From an uncultured Prevotella sp. (GTDB lineage Bacteria; Bacteroidota; Bacteroidia; Bacteroidales; Bacteroidaceae), in assembly GCA_937898715.1 (NCBI GenBank), contig CALEKA010000065.1, forward strand, positions 1 to 64,000: 64,000 nt of DNA, read 5' to 3'. The notes below the pieces were generated by a model. That model was not told the origin of the DNA. It searched no databases and saw only the letters and a program-made list of their open reading frames with translations. This document shows positions 51,385-60,079 of this stretch, piece after piece (the first letter of the stretch is position 1; each line of letters starts with the position of its first letter). The translations under genes and the position numbers were made by a program.

Positions 51385-53559
51385 ATGAAAAGATTACTTA
51401 CTATGACAGCCACGCTGCTCTTGACCGTGCAACTATCAGCACAGACCATAAGCAGCATGAACGAACTGAAGCCTGAACAGAAGGCGGCTGCCACTGACCT
51501 GCGTCTGACGGGAAAACTCTCCACCACGGGCAACTCCGACTTCCGACAGATGCGCGATCTCTGTTACCAACTCCACACGGCCGACCTTAGCGGGGCTGAC
51601 TGCGAAGTGATCCCCAACAACGCTTTCCACTCACGACATGCACTGGAGAAGGTGCTCCTGCCCGACAATGTGAAGAGCATCGGCTCGCAAGCCTTCTTTG
51701 CTTGCACACGTCTTGCACAAATCACGTTGCCAAAATCGCTCACCCGCGTGGGCGACGCAGCATTCTCTTCATGCTCCGCACTGAAAGAGATTACAATCAA
51801 TGGCACACCGACACTGGGCGAATTCGCTTTTGCGCGTCTATCAGCACTGCGCATTGTACGCGTAAATTCCACTACCCCTCCCGTGGCTTCGCCTTCTACC
51901 TTCGATGGGCTGGACCGCAAGCGGGTAAAGCTTATCGTGCCTAAAGGCTCAGAGATAAAATATCGCAAAGCTGCTGGGTGGAGCATATTCTTCTCCGCTC
52001 CCGACAACGAGAATAAGCTCTGCAATCCGCAAGAAGCCATCGTGCCTATACCCGTCAAGATTCAGACGCTCGAGGGTACAGCTCTTACTACGGAGCGCCA
52101 TTGGGAAGTTCTGGCAGCAGAAGGATTGGCTAACGAATGCACACAAGCTGAGCGTGTGCTGCGTGCACGCATTCCTAAACTGAAAAATCCTAAGCTTGCA
52201 GGACATGCCACACTGACCCTCGGACTCGACCCTTCACTCCAGGACGACGAAGCCTACGTGCTCGAGGTCTCAGCCAAGGGAGTAGAAATTCATGGTAAGA
52301 CTGCTGCAGGAGTATTCTACGGCCTCATGACATTCGACCAGCTCTTGCGCGGCGATGGCTCTTCTACCTGCTGTGAAGCTATTCCACAACTACGCATTGA
52401 GGATGCTCCCCGCACTCACATTCGCGAACTCATGCTCGACCCTTGCCGCACATTCATCCCCTTCGACGAACTGAAAGCGTTTATCCCCGAGATGGCTCGC
52501 TATAAATACAATACGGTGCACCTCCATCTCACCGACGATCAAGCATGGCGCATCGAAATAAAGAAATATCCCGAACTGACAGAAAAGGCTTCCGCACGCG
52601 TCGGAATGGACGATATGCTGGTGCCCATCTCAGGATATTATACACAGGAACAAATGAAAGAATTCGTGGCCTACGCCGCACAATATCACGTGCAAGTGGT
52701 GCCAGAGATAGAGATGCCCGGTCATGAAGTAGCCGCCATCCACGTATTCCCCAAACTCACGTGCGGCGCCAAGCAAGTGCCCATCCGCACCACATGTGGC
52801 GTCTCCGACAATCTGCTCTGCCCTGGCAGCGAGTTTACTTACGAATTCCTCGGCAACGTGTTCCGCGAACTGGCAGACATCTTCCCCTCTCGCTACATCC
52901 ACCTCGGTGGCGACGAAGCAGGCAATCCCGCCCTCGGCTGCTGGACCAACTGCGATAGCTGCAAAGCACTCAAGAAGCGCCTCGGCATCACCACAACCGA
53001 CCGCTCCGAGAATTGGCGCCTTCAGCAGTATCTCTTCGATCGTATGATCGACACGCTTCGCACCCAATATGGCAAGACACCGATGTTCTGGTACGAGACT
53101 GACTTCAAAAAGATACAGCCGGGCTGCGTCACCTTCTCATGGCGCCACGGACTAACGAAGCAAGCTCTACAAGCTGCCGTAGCCAACAATGCTAAGATTA
53201 TGCTCTGCCCGGGCGAACACTGCTACTTAGACTACCCCATGGCAGCTGGCGACATGCCCGAAATCAACTGGGGAATGCCTATCATCTCCTTGAAGAAGAG
53301 CTACGAACTCGATCCTGCATGGGGCATGGGCGAAGATTTCGAAAAGAACAATCTCTTCGGCGTAGCGGGTACCCTTTGGAGCGAATGCATCAATTCGCCC
53401 GAACGCATCTACTACCAGGCTTACCCTCGCGCTCTTGCCCTTTCTGAAGTAGGATGGTCTCCCGCAAGCAAGCGCTCATGGGACGACTTCCTCAAGCGCC
53501 TCAAGCCCGTGCTCAACGATATGCAACGCCGAGGTATCACATTCTCTAAGCAATTCTGA
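51385..53559 (+). CDS. Beta-N-acetylhexosaminidase (GH20) with N-terminal BspA-like leucine-rich repeats
   Basis: The 724-residue protein has a signal peptide (MKRLLTMTATLLLTVQLSAQ). Residues about 45-165 form BspA-type leucine-rich repeats (NAFHSRHALEKVLLPDNVKSIGSQAFFACTRL...). A GH20b-like domain (ARIPKLKNPKLAGHATLTLG) and the GH20 barrel follow. The catalytic Asp510-Glu511 pair is in HLGGDEAGNP, within the usual substrate-assisted mechanism. Supporting motifs are RELMLDPCRTFIPFDEL and HLHLTDDQAWRIEI. It would remove terminal GlcNAc or GalNAc from glycans, probably in the periplasm or at the cell surface. LRR fused to GH20 is an unusual domain order. Confidence 0.93.
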   Translation: MKRLLTMTATLLLTVQLSAQTISSMNELKPEQKAAATDLRLTGKLSTTGNSDFRQMRDLCYQLHTADLSGADCEVIPNNAFHSRHALEKVLLPDNVKSIGSQAFFACTRLAQITLPKSLTRVGDAAFSSCSALKEITINGTPTLGEFAFARLSALRIVRVNSTTPPVASPSTFDGLDRKRVKLIVPKGSEIKYRKAAGWSIFFSAPDNENKLCNPQEAIVPIPVKIQTLEGTALTTERHWEVLAAEGLANECTQAERVLRARIPKLKNPKLAGHATLTLGLDPSLQDDEAYVLEVSAKGVEIHGKTAAGVFYGLMTFDQLLRGDGSSTCCEAIPQLRIEDAPRTHIRELMLDPCRTFIPFDELKAFIPEMARYKYNTVHLHLTDDQAWRIEIKKYPELTEKASARVGMDDMLVPISGYYTQEQMKEFVAYAAQYHVQVVPEIEMPGHEVAAIHVFPKLTCGAKQVPIRTTCGVSDNLLCPGSEFTYEFLGNVFRELADIFPSRYIHLGGDEAGNPALGCWTNCDSCKALKKRLGITTTDRSENWRLQQYLFDRMIDTLRTQYGKTPMFWYETDFKKIQPGCVTFSWRHGLTKQALQAAVANNAKIMLCPGEHCYLDYPMAAGDMPEINWGMPIISLKKSYELDPAWGMGEDFEKNNLFGVAGTLWSECINSPERIYYQAYPRALALSEVGWSPASKRSWDDFLKRLKPVLNDMQRRGITFSKQF

Positions 53560-53564
53560 CCCCC

Positions 53565-53664
53565 CTCTCGTGAATCTATGTTTTGATAGTGATTATAGAC
53601 TTTTGGAAGTGCCGATGATGTTGTTGCGCTCTCGTGAATCTATATTTTGATAGTGATTATAGAC
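53565..53664. repeat. Pair of 36-bp direct repeats, 28 bp apart
   Basis: Copies at 53565-53600 and 53629-53664 differ at one base (core TTTTGATAGTGATTATAGAC). The 28-bp interval is unique. The first copy begins within 6 bp of the hexosaminidase stop. The dimensions resemble a two-repeat CRISPR, but no cas genes or further units are visible. Confidence 0.85.
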
Positions 53665-53706
53665 ATTCTGATTAGTCCGGCACTATCGTATCAGCTTAAA
53701 AGCAGC

Positions 53707-53742
53707 AAAAAGCCGCACCTCCTTTCGGAGATGCGGCTTTTT
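53707..53742. terminator. Bidirectional terminator between hexosaminidase and OmpA genes
   Basis: AAAAAGCCGCA pairs with TGCGGCTTTTT (53707-53717 with 53732-53742), with extra CCTCC/GGAG pairing near the loop. Both strands end in a T run, so it can serve both convergent genes. Confidence 0.88.
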
Positions 53743-53786
53743 CATTTATCTAATAGCTGCGCTAACAGCTATAGGAGATTACTATA

Positions 53787-54929
53787 TTACTGAGCTTCGT
53801 TGATAGTACAGATGCTTACGCGGTTCCAATCGTCCTCAGAGAACATGTTACCTACGCCCTGGCCCTCAGCGTTGATACGGCTGGCAGCAATCTTGTACTT
53901 GTTAACGAGGATAGTCTTCACAGCTTCTGCACGAGCCTTAGCGATCTTAGCGTTGATTTCAGCGCTACCCTCAGGTGAAGCATAACCCTTGATGTCAACG
54001 GTGCTGTTCTTGTGGTTCTTCAAGAATGTAGCTACGCGCTCTACGTTGGGGAGCTGAGATGCGTCAACTACGCTCTTACCCTGACGGAAGGTTACAGTCT
54101 GCTCGAGAGAAGCAGTGCTCTTAGTTACAGTCTGTACTGTGGGCTTCTGGTTGCGGCAGTCGTTGAGCTTCTGCTGGAGGTCACGATTGTCAGCACCGAG
54201 CTTAGCAATCTGAGCATCCTTGTCGTTAACCTGAGCACGGAGATCGTTAACCTTTGCGTTCAAGCCATCGATCTCAGCCTGGTCGTAAGCCTTAACGAGA
54301 GTCATGTAGTGCTTACCGTTGCTGTGATTCTTGAAGTGGTAAGTTACACCAGCGAGGATCTCGATAGCGCTCTTATTTACGTCGTAAGCATTGTAGCTCT
54401 GAGCGTGATCAGACTCCATGTTGTACACGATAGAGGGCTTAACAGCGATTGTCCAAGCCTTCTTCTCACCCACGTTGAAGTTGAAGTTGAAACCGAACTT
54501 TGAAGTAAGGTAGTTGGCGTCTTTAGCCTCTGCCTTAGTATAATAGTCGTGACCCCAACCTGCACCTACAACACCTTCTACCTCGAACAAACGGGGCTGG
54601 CCATTGTAACCGAAGAAGAGATTTGAGAAGTTAACCTTGCCGAGGAGGCTGAGGTTAGACTGATCGAATACAGTGTTGCTCGGAGTAGTATTGTTGTTAG
54701 CCAAGAACTGGCCACCGAGAGCGAATACCGGAGTGATCTGCTTTGTGAGTTCTACACCATAAGTAGCGCGCATGTTTTTCCAGAAAGCAGAGTGAGTTGT
54801 CTTGGTGATTCCGCCACCAACGAGACCTACAGACCAATTGTCAAAGAAACGTGAGCCCTGAACTGACTTCTGGGCAGTTGCAGTGAGCATAGCTACGCTC
54901 ATAGCTGCAATAGTAAGAAACTTTTTCAT
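53787..54929 (-). CDS. OmpA-family outer-membrane/peptidoglycan-binding protein
   Basis: The 380-residue protein has a signal peptide (MKKFLTIAAMSVAMLTATAQ). An N-terminal barrel of about 190 residues follows (SVGLVGGGITKTTHSAFWK, LFEVEGVVGAGWGHDYYTK). A coiled-coil spacer lies at about 205-250 (AEIDGLNAKVNDLRAQVNDK). The C-terminal OmpA peptidoglycan-binding domain has VTFRQGKSVVDASQLPNVERVATFLK and VDIKGYASPEGSAEIN. Such proteins link the outer membrane to the cell wall. The leader contains a 28-bp triplicated motif. Confidence 0.92.
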   Translation of the reverse strand: MKKFLTIAAMSVAMLTATAQKSVQGSRFFDNWSVGLVGGGITKTTHSAFWKNMRATYGVELTKQITPVFALGGQFLANNNTTPSNTVFDQSNLSLLGKVNFSNLFFGYNGQPRLFEVEGVVGAGWGHDYYTKAEAKDANYLTSKFGFNFNFNVGEKKAWTIAVKPSIVYNMESDHAQSYNAYDVNKSAIEILAGVTYHFKNHSNGKHYMTLVKAYDQAEIDGLNAKVNDLRAQVNDKDAQIAKLGADNRDLQQKLNDCRNQKPTVQTVTKSTASLEQTVTFRQGKSVVDASQLPNVERVATFLKNHKNSTVDIKGYASPEGSAEINAKIAKARAEAVKTILVNKYKIAASRINAEGQGVGNMFSEDDWNRVSICTINEAQ

Positions 54930-54953
54930 TTGTTGTAATTATGTATGTTGTTA

Positions 54954-55025
54954 TAGAAATCTATGTTAGTTGTGTTGCTATTAGAAATCTATGTTAGATA
55001 AGCTGTTATTAGGAATCTAATGTAT
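54954..55025. repeat. 28-bp triplicate in the ompA-like gene leader
   Basis: TAGAAATCTATGTTAG-like units recur at about 54954, 54982 and 55010, a 28-bp period. The third is degenerate (TAGGAATCTAATG). They lie between the gene start and the candidate promoter at 55090-55097. Confidence 0.75.
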
Positions 55026-55089
55026 ATCCTATGCTCTTTCGCGCATACTTCAGTGTGCTGTAACACGTCCTTTGACGTTTTTGAGCGTG

Positions 55090-55097
55090 CAAAAGTA
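55090..55097 (-). promoter_or_regulatory. Possible -7 box of the OmpA gene
   Basis: TACTTTTG on the minus strand matches the -7 pattern. The nearest TTTG upstream is only about 12 bp away, so spacing is not canonical. The transcript would have a leader of about 150 nt containing the 28-bp triplicate. Confidence 0.4.
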
Positions 55098-55229
55098 CAT
55101 AATAAATGCCAAAACGAGTAATGTGTACACAACAAAATGCAATTATAGAACAATATTTCAGAAAAAGAGACGTAAATCTTGGTCAATCCAAAGCGAAAAG
55201 CTACATTTGTAGTGTGATAAAGCCGTGCG

Positions 55230-55336
55230 CGCAGCATGGTGGCTCGAAAACGAACCATAGTAGCTCGGAAACGAACCATAGTGGCTCGCAGACGCAGCAT
55301 GATAGCTCAAAAGAGCAGCACATAGTGGCTCGAAAG
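55230..55336. repeat. 21-bp tandem array (five units) upstream of the DUF3467 gene
   Basis: Four 21-bp units start at 55230, 55251, 55272 and 55293, followed by a 23-bp unit at 55314-55336. The consensus is near CGAACCATAGTGGCTCGAAA. The array lies 65 bp before the start codon of the DUF3467 gene and behind the OmpA promoter. It could mark a leader or spacer minisatellite. Confidence 0.85.
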
Positions 55337-55400
55337 CACGCATATCACATGTATTTTAGCAATACACATATAATATATAAACTAATAAAGCATTATCCCC

Positions 55401-55733
55401 ATGGAAAATCAAGAAATGAACGACGGTCAGTTGAAGATCGAACTCACTCCCGAAGTGGCAGAAGGCATTTACGCTAACCTTGCTATCATTACCCACTCGA
55501 GCGCAGAAGTTGTGCTCGACTTTATCCGTGTACTTCCTGGTGTGCCCAAGGCTAACGTTAAGAGCCGTATTGTACTTGCTCCCGAGCATGCTAAGCGTCT
55601 TCTTTTCGCTCTGCAGGACAACATTCAGAAGTATGAGAAGGCTTTTGGCCCCATCAACCTTCCTGGAGCTGCTCAGCCCGAGCAGGGTGGTCGCACCGCT
55701 ACTCCTTTTGGTGTACCTGAAGGCAATGCCTAA
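55401..55733 (+). CDS. DUF3467 domain protein
   Basis: The 110-residue protein matches DUF3467. Signatures are LKIELTPEVAEGIYANLAIITHSSAEVVLDFIRVLPGVPKANVKSRIVLAPEHAKRLLFALQDNI-like segments, with the central block SRIVLAPEHAKRLL. Function is unknown. In Bacteroides it commonly sits next to rpoC and rpsL. Here it is on the opposite strand, converging on rpsJ, so the ancestral order has been rearranged. The tail is Gly/Pro/Gln-rich. A good terminator follows. Confidence 0.9.
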   Translation: MENQEMNDGQLKIELTPEVAEGIYANLAIITHSSAEVVLDFIRVLPGVPKANVKSRIVLAPEHAKRLLFALQDNIQKYEKAFGPINLPGAAQPEQGGRTATPFGVPEGNA

Positions 55734-55808
55734 TCTGAAAATGAGTAAGACATTTGTTAGCTGAAGAAGTTAGTTAGTCTCTATTTTCAACTACGCATAT
55801 TATTTATT

Positions 55809-55842
55809 CACCGGATGTGTCTCTCACATTCGGTGTTTTTTT
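55809..55842 (+). terminator. Terminator of the DUF3467 gene
   Basis: CACCGGATGTG pairs with CACATTCGGTG (55809-55819 with 55825-55835, one G-U pair), followed by seven T. Confidence 0.88.
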
Positions 55843-55985
55843 GTGCTCACAAGCCCGTTTACATGCTCTCACATCGGCTTTTTGGATACGATACTGTTTC
55901 AAAAAGTGTGGCTAAGATCAAAAAGATTTATACGAAGAATTGGAAAGCCTTCTTGTGCTTAAGCATGTCGCTATAATAAAAGGAA

Positions 55986-56031
55986 AAACCTTGCCGACAA
56001 GACACAAGGAAGTGTTCCATCAGCAAGGTTT
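55986..56031 (-). terminator. Terminator after rpsJ
   Basis: On the minus strand AAACCTTGC and GCAAGGTTT form the stem, followed by TTTTTCC. It lies 32 bp after rpsJ and ends the str operon there. The spacer from here to the DUF3467 terminator (55843-55985) holds nothing I recognise. Confidence 0.75.
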
Positions 56032-56062
56032 ATTTGTTGTAAAGTGAAGTACGAGGTAAGTA

Positions 56063-56368
56063 CTATACCTTGATTTCAACTTCAACGCCACAAGGCAACT
56101 CGAGCTTCATCAAAGCGTCAACAGTCTTAGCAGTTGAGCTGTAGATGTCGATAAGGCGCTTGTAAGTAGAGATCTCGAACTGTTCGCGGCTCTTCTTGTT
56201 AACGAAAGTAGAGCGGTTTACAGTGATGATGCGCTTGCGCGTGGGAAGGGGGATAGGACCGCTTACTACGGCGCCAGTTGCCTTCACGTTCTTCACGATC
56301 TTCTCGGCTGACTTTTCAACGAGAGTGTGATCGTAGCTTTTCAGCTTGATACGGATTTTTTGACTCAT
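56063..56368 (-). CDS. rpsJ: 30S ribosomal protein S10
   Basis: The 101-residue protein (start MSQKIRIKLKSYDHTLVEKSA at 56368) has the family motif GPIPLPTRKRIITVNRS. S10 binds 16S rRNA in the head and also serves in Nus antitermination. Upstream in-frame residues to 56425 are not part of the family. It is last in rpsL-rpsG-fusA-rpsJ. rplC, which normally follows in Bacteroidetes, is absent from the window. Confidence 0.97.
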   Translation of the reverse strand: MSQKIRIKLKSYDHTLVEKSAEKIVKNVKATGAVVSGPIPLPTRKRIITVNRSTFVNKKSREQFEISTYKRLIDIYSSTAKTVDALMKLELPCGVEVEIKV

Positions 56369-56469
56369 TGTTGTATATAGTTTGTTGTATGAAACGCTTC
56401 GTTGGGAATGCGGGATAAGAGTCATTCGTTATCCCGCCCCCATGCGAAGCAAAAGGATTTTTGTGTGGA

Positions 56470-58590
56470 TTACTTAACCAAGTCTACGCGGCCCTTGATT
56501 TCCTCGAGCACAGCCTTAGCGATGCTTGAAGAGACAGGTGCGTGGTGATCGTACTGCATAGAGCTTGATGCACGACCTGAGGTGATGGTACGGAGTGCGG
56601 TTACGTAGCCGAACATTTCTGCCAGAGGAACCATTGCCTTAACGATACGTGCACCGCTACGGCTGCTTTCCATACCTTCTACCTGACCACGACGCTTGTT
56701 CAAGTCACCGATTACGTCACCCATGTTTTCTTCAGGAGTAACAACTTCGAGCTTCATGATAGGCTCCATGAGGACGGGGCCAGCCTGAGCGCAAGCGTTC
56801 TTGTAAGCCTGGAGGGCAGCGATTTCGAATGACAACTGGTCAGAGTCAACGGGGTGGAATGAGCCATCGAGGAGTTCTACCTTCAAGCTATCGAGGGGGA
56901 AGCCACCGAGCACACCGCTCTTCATGGCGTTTTCGAAGCCCTTCTGTACTGAGGGGATGAATTCCTTAGGAATGTTACCGCCAGTCACCTTGTTGATGAA
57001 CTGCAGACCACCTTGCTTGAAGTCTTCGTCTACAGGACCTACGTTGACGATGATGTCGGCGAACTTACCACGACCACCTGACTGCTTCTTGTAAACCTCG
57101 CGGAGGTTGACAGTCTTGGTGATGGCTTCCTTGTAGTTAACCTGGGGCTTACCCTGATTACATTCTACCTTGAATTCGCGCTTCAGACGGTCGATGATGA
57201 TATCCAAGTGGAGCTCACCCATACCAGAGATTACGGTCTGACCGCTCTGTTCGTCAGTCTTAACGGTGAAGGTAGGATCTTCTTCTGCAAGTTTAGCCAA
57301 GCCCTGTGAGAGCTTGTCGAGGTCTTTCTGAGTCTTAGGCTCTACTGCGATACCGATAACGGGATCGGGGAAGTCCATTGATTCGAGTACGATAGGTGCG
57401 TCTTCATCGCAGAGGGTATCACCAGTGTGGATATCCTTGAAACCTACACCTGCGCCGATATCACCAGCTGAGATTACTTCTACGGGGTTCTGGTGGTTTG
57501 AGTGCATCTGGAACAGACGTGATACGCGTTCCTTCTTGCGTGAGCGAGTGTTGTAGATATATGAACCTGCTTCGATCTTACCTGAGTATACGCGGAAGAA
57601 TGTCAGACGACCTACGTAGGGGTCGGTAGCGATCTTAAATGCGAGAGCTGCAGTGTGTTCGTCTTCGCTGGGCTTACGATCTTCCTCTTCGCCTGTCTCG
57701 GGGTTGGTACCAACGATGTTGGGAGTATCGAGAGGTGAGGGGAGGAACATACATACGTAGTCAAGCAGAGTCTGTACGCCCTTGTTCTTGAATGAAGAGC
57801 CCTGAGTCATAGGAACGATGTCCATTGCGAGGGTACCCTTACGGATAGCTGCGATGATTTCTTCTTCTGTGATAGAAGAGGGATCGTCGAAGAACTTCTC
57901 CATGAGAGCTTCGTCGCACTCAGCTGCAGTTTCTACCATCTTATCGTGCCATTCCTGAGCCTCGTCTTGGAGTTCTGCGGGGATGTCGTCGATTTCGTAT
58001 TCAGCACCCATTGTCTCATCGTGCCAGAAGATAGCCTTCATCTTGATGAGGTCTACGATGCCCTTGAAGTTTTCTTCTGCACCGATAGGAATTGAGATTA
58101 CGCAGGGGTGAGCGCCGAGGATGGTCTTCATCTGGCGTACTACTTCGAAGAAGTCTGCACCAGAGCGGTCCATCTTGTTAACGTAGCCGATACGGGGTAC
58201 GTTGTACTTGTCAGCCTGACGCCATACGGTTTCAGACTGGGGCTCTACACCACCTACTGCACAGTAAGTTGCCACAGCGCCATCGAGCACACGAAGTGAA
58301 CGTTCTACTTCAGCGGTGAAGTCAACGTGTCCCGGAGTATCAATCAAGTTGATCTTGTAGATCTGGTTGTTCCAGTGCCACTGGCAAGTGGTAGCAGCAG
58401 AGGTGATAGTGATACCGCGCTCCTGCTCCTGGGCCATCCAGTCCATGGTAGCGCCACCATCGTGTACCTCGCCGATCTTGTGAGTCTTACCTGTGTAGAA
58501 CAGGATACGCTCAGAAGTTGTGGTCTTACCGGCATCGATGTGGGCCATGATACCGATGTTACGAGTCAAATGTAAATCGTGCTTTGCCAT
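56470..58590 (-). CDS. fusA: Elongation factor G
   Basis: The 706-residue translocase GTPase is complete. G1 motif AHIDAGKTTT lies at 17-26, and DTPGHVDFT (G3) and NKMDRSG (G4) are intact. All five domains are present to the C-terminal domain V (TSGRASSSMQYDHHAPVSS). It is 26 bp after rpsG and 101 bp before rpsJ in the str operon, away from tuf. Confidence 0.99.
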   Translation of the reverse strand: MAKHDLHLTRNIGIMAHIDAGKTTTSERILFYTGKTHKIGEVHDGGATMDWMAQEQERGITITSAATTCQWHWNNQIYKINLIDTPGHVDFTAEVERSLRVLDGAVATYCAVGGVEPQSETVWRQADKYNVPRIGYVNKMDRSGADFFEVVRQMKTILGAHPCVISIPIGAEENFKGIVDLIKMKAIFWHDETMGAEYEIDDIPAELQDEAQEWHDKMVETAAECDEALMEKFFDDPSSITEEEIIAAIRKGTLAMDIVPMTQGSSFKNKGVQTLLDYVCMFLPSPLDTPNIVGTNPETGEEEDRKPSEDEHTAALAFKIATDPYVGRLTFFRVYSGKIEAGSYIYNTRSRKKERVSRLFQMHSNHQNPVEVISAGDIGAGVGFKDIHTGDTLCDEDAPIVLESMDFPDPVIGIAVEPKTQKDLDKLSQGLAKLAEEDPTFTVKTDEQSGQTVISGMGELHLDIIIDRLKREFKVECNQGKPQVNYKEAITKTVNLREVYKKQSGGRGKFADIIVNVGPVDEDFKQGGLQFINKVTGGNIPKEFIPSVQKGFENAMKSGVLGGFPLDSLKVELLDGSFHPVDSDQLSFEIAALQAYKNACAQAGPVLMEPIMKLEVVTPEENMGDVIGDLNKRRGQVEGMESSRSGARIVKAMVPLAEMFGYVTALRTITSGRASSSMQYDHHAPVSSSIAKAVLEEIKGRVDLVK

Positions 58591-58616
58591 CGTTTATTGT
58601 ATTCTCAATTGAAAAA

Positions 58617-59093
58617 TTAGAATCTGAAGTGAGCGAATGCGCGGTTAGCCTCAGCCATACGGTGCATATCTTCCTTACGCTTGAAGGCACCACCCTGTTC
58701 GTTGTATGCGTCCATGATCTCTGCTGCGAGCTTGTCGGCCATGGTCTTACCACCACGCTTACGAGCGAAGCTGATCATATTCTTCATTGAAACTGATTCC
58801 TTGCGGTCGGGGCGGATTTCAGTAGGTACCTGGAATGTAGCACCACCGATACGGCGGCTCTTTACCTCTACCTGGGGAGTTACCTTGTCGAGGGCAGCCT
58901 TCCAGATTTCGAGAGCGCTCTTTTCCTGATCCTTCATCTTCTCGCCTACGATGTTGAGGGCGTTGTAGAAGATCTCGTAAGAGATTGACTTCTTGCCATC
59001 ATACATGAGGTGGTTAACGAACTTAGAAACCTTCACGTCGCCGAATACGGGATCGGGAAGAATCACACGCTTTTTTGGTTTAGCTTTTCTCAT
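58617..59093 (-). CDS. rpsG: 30S ribosomal protein S7
   Basis: The 158-residue protein nucleates assembly of the 30S head. Typical features are KRVILPDPVFGDVKVSKFVNHLMYDGKK near the N-terminus and the RRIGGATFQVPTEIRPDRK core, plus the C-terminal AEANRAFAHFRF. It lies 365 bp downstream of rpsL, an unusually long spacer occupied by a MITE-like stem, and 26 bp upstream of fusA. Confidence 0.98.
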   Translation of the reverse strand: MRKAKPKKRVILPDPVFGDVKVSKFVNHLMYDGKKSISYEIFYNALNIVGEKMKDQEKSALEIWKAALDKVTPQVEVKSRRIGGATFQVPTEIRPDRKESVSMKNMISFARKRGGKTMADKLAAEIMDAYNEQGGAFKRKEDMHRMAEANRAFAHFRF

Positions 59094-59276
59094 TGTGAGT
59101 AATAATTGGTTTTGTTAGGGCTGCAATTCAGTTCTTCAACGTCCCATCGGGCGTTTACTCAACCGCTGCAAACCAACGGATTAAAAAAAATGTGTATACG
59201 AATGCAGATACGACTCTGCTCTCTTGAGCGAGAGCCATCCTCTACGGGGATTTCTTTTACGAAATAATGCTACGGC

Positions 59277-59455
59277 AAGACTTCTGCTCATTGAGCCTAA
59301 GACTCTCATCCGACGCATTAATATATAAAAGGACAAATATGCAAATGCGGAACACTCTTACAAATTCTTGCCTCGCGAGGCCATTTCCTCGCAGAAGACA
59401 TCCATCATTTGCTGATTCTCACATTTGCACATTTGCACTTTTGAGCAGAAGTCTT
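59277..59455. repeat. MITE-like stem between rpsL and rpsG
   Basis: A 179-bp element is bounded by perfect 14-bp inverted ends AAGACTTCTGCTCA (59277-59290) and TGAGCAGAAGTCTT (59442-59455). Nested inverted ATGCAAATGC / GCACATTTGCA and a palindrome CCTCGCGAGG add further stems. It begins 4 bp after the rpsL stop codon in the direction of transcription. No promoter is obvious between it and rpsG. Confidence 0.75.
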
Positions 59456-59458
59456 TTA

Positions 59459-59842
59459 TTACTTCTTAGCGGCCTTAGGACGCTTTGCACCGTACTTAGA
59501 ACGGCGCTGAGTACGGTTAGCTACACCGGCAGTATCGAGTGTACCGCGTACGATGTGGTAACGCACACCAGGAAGGTCCTTTACACGACCACCGCGAACG
59601 AGCACGATGCTGTGTTCCTGCAGATTGTGGCCTTCACCAGGGATGTAAGAGTTAACTTCCTTAGAGTTGGTCAAGCGTACACGAGCTACCTTACGCATTG
59701 CTGAGTTAGGCTTCTTCGGTGTGGTGGTATACACACGCACACATACGCCACGACGCTGAGGACATGAATCGAGTGCAGGAGACTTGCTCTTATCTGCAGC
59801 TACACTTCTGCCCTTTCTTACTAATTGCTGAATAGTAGGCAT
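59459..59842 (-). CDS. rpsL: 30S ribosomal protein S12
   Basis: The 127-residue protein acts at the decoding centre. MPTIQQLVRKGR starts the protein, and SPALDSCPQRRGVCVRV and KKPNSAMRKVARVRL follow. The streptomycin-region residues are in the wild-type form (Lys in TPKKPNS and the GGRVKDLPGVRY loop). It is first in the str operon. Confidence 0.98.
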   Translation of the reverse strand: MPTIQQLVRKGRSVAADKSKSPALDSCPQRRGVCVRVYTTTPKKPNSAMRKVARVRLTNSKEVNSYIPGEGHNLQEHSIVLVRGGRVKDLPGVRYHIVRGTLDTAGVANRTQRRSKYGAKRPKAAKK

Positions 59843-59935
59843 TGTTTGATTTTTTTATTGTTATATATTGTTTTATTATTATCGAGATTCAAGAGGTGTA
59901 AGTATACACTACACCATTCGGGCTGCAAAGGTAGC

Positions 59936-59967
59936 AACTTTTATCCGAATAGCCAACGAAAAGTCAA
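59936..59967 (-). promoter_or_regulatory. Promoter of the str operon
   Basis: On the minus strand TACCTTTG (59936-59943) with GTTG about 20 bp upstream gives a likely promoter, about 95 bp before the rpsL start. Confidence 0.6.
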
Positions 59968-60079
59968 TCTTTATCAGCAACTTTTTTCGTCTTCGCTACA
60001 TTTTTCTTTCATACAATGCTTACATTTGTTTCATGCGTGCAAGCTATCATACTCTTTAGTCTGCCACATGTCGGGTCTG

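Noticed and set aside
53565..53664. Two-repeat CRISPR array
   Set aside because: Only two copies, no leader, no cas genes and no other copies in the window. Kept as a direct repeat pair.
55106..55477. Frame across the 21-bp array upstream of the DUF3467 gene
   Set aside because: The reading is produced by the repeat (a multiple of 3 bp) and overlaps the DUF3467 gene start in another frame.
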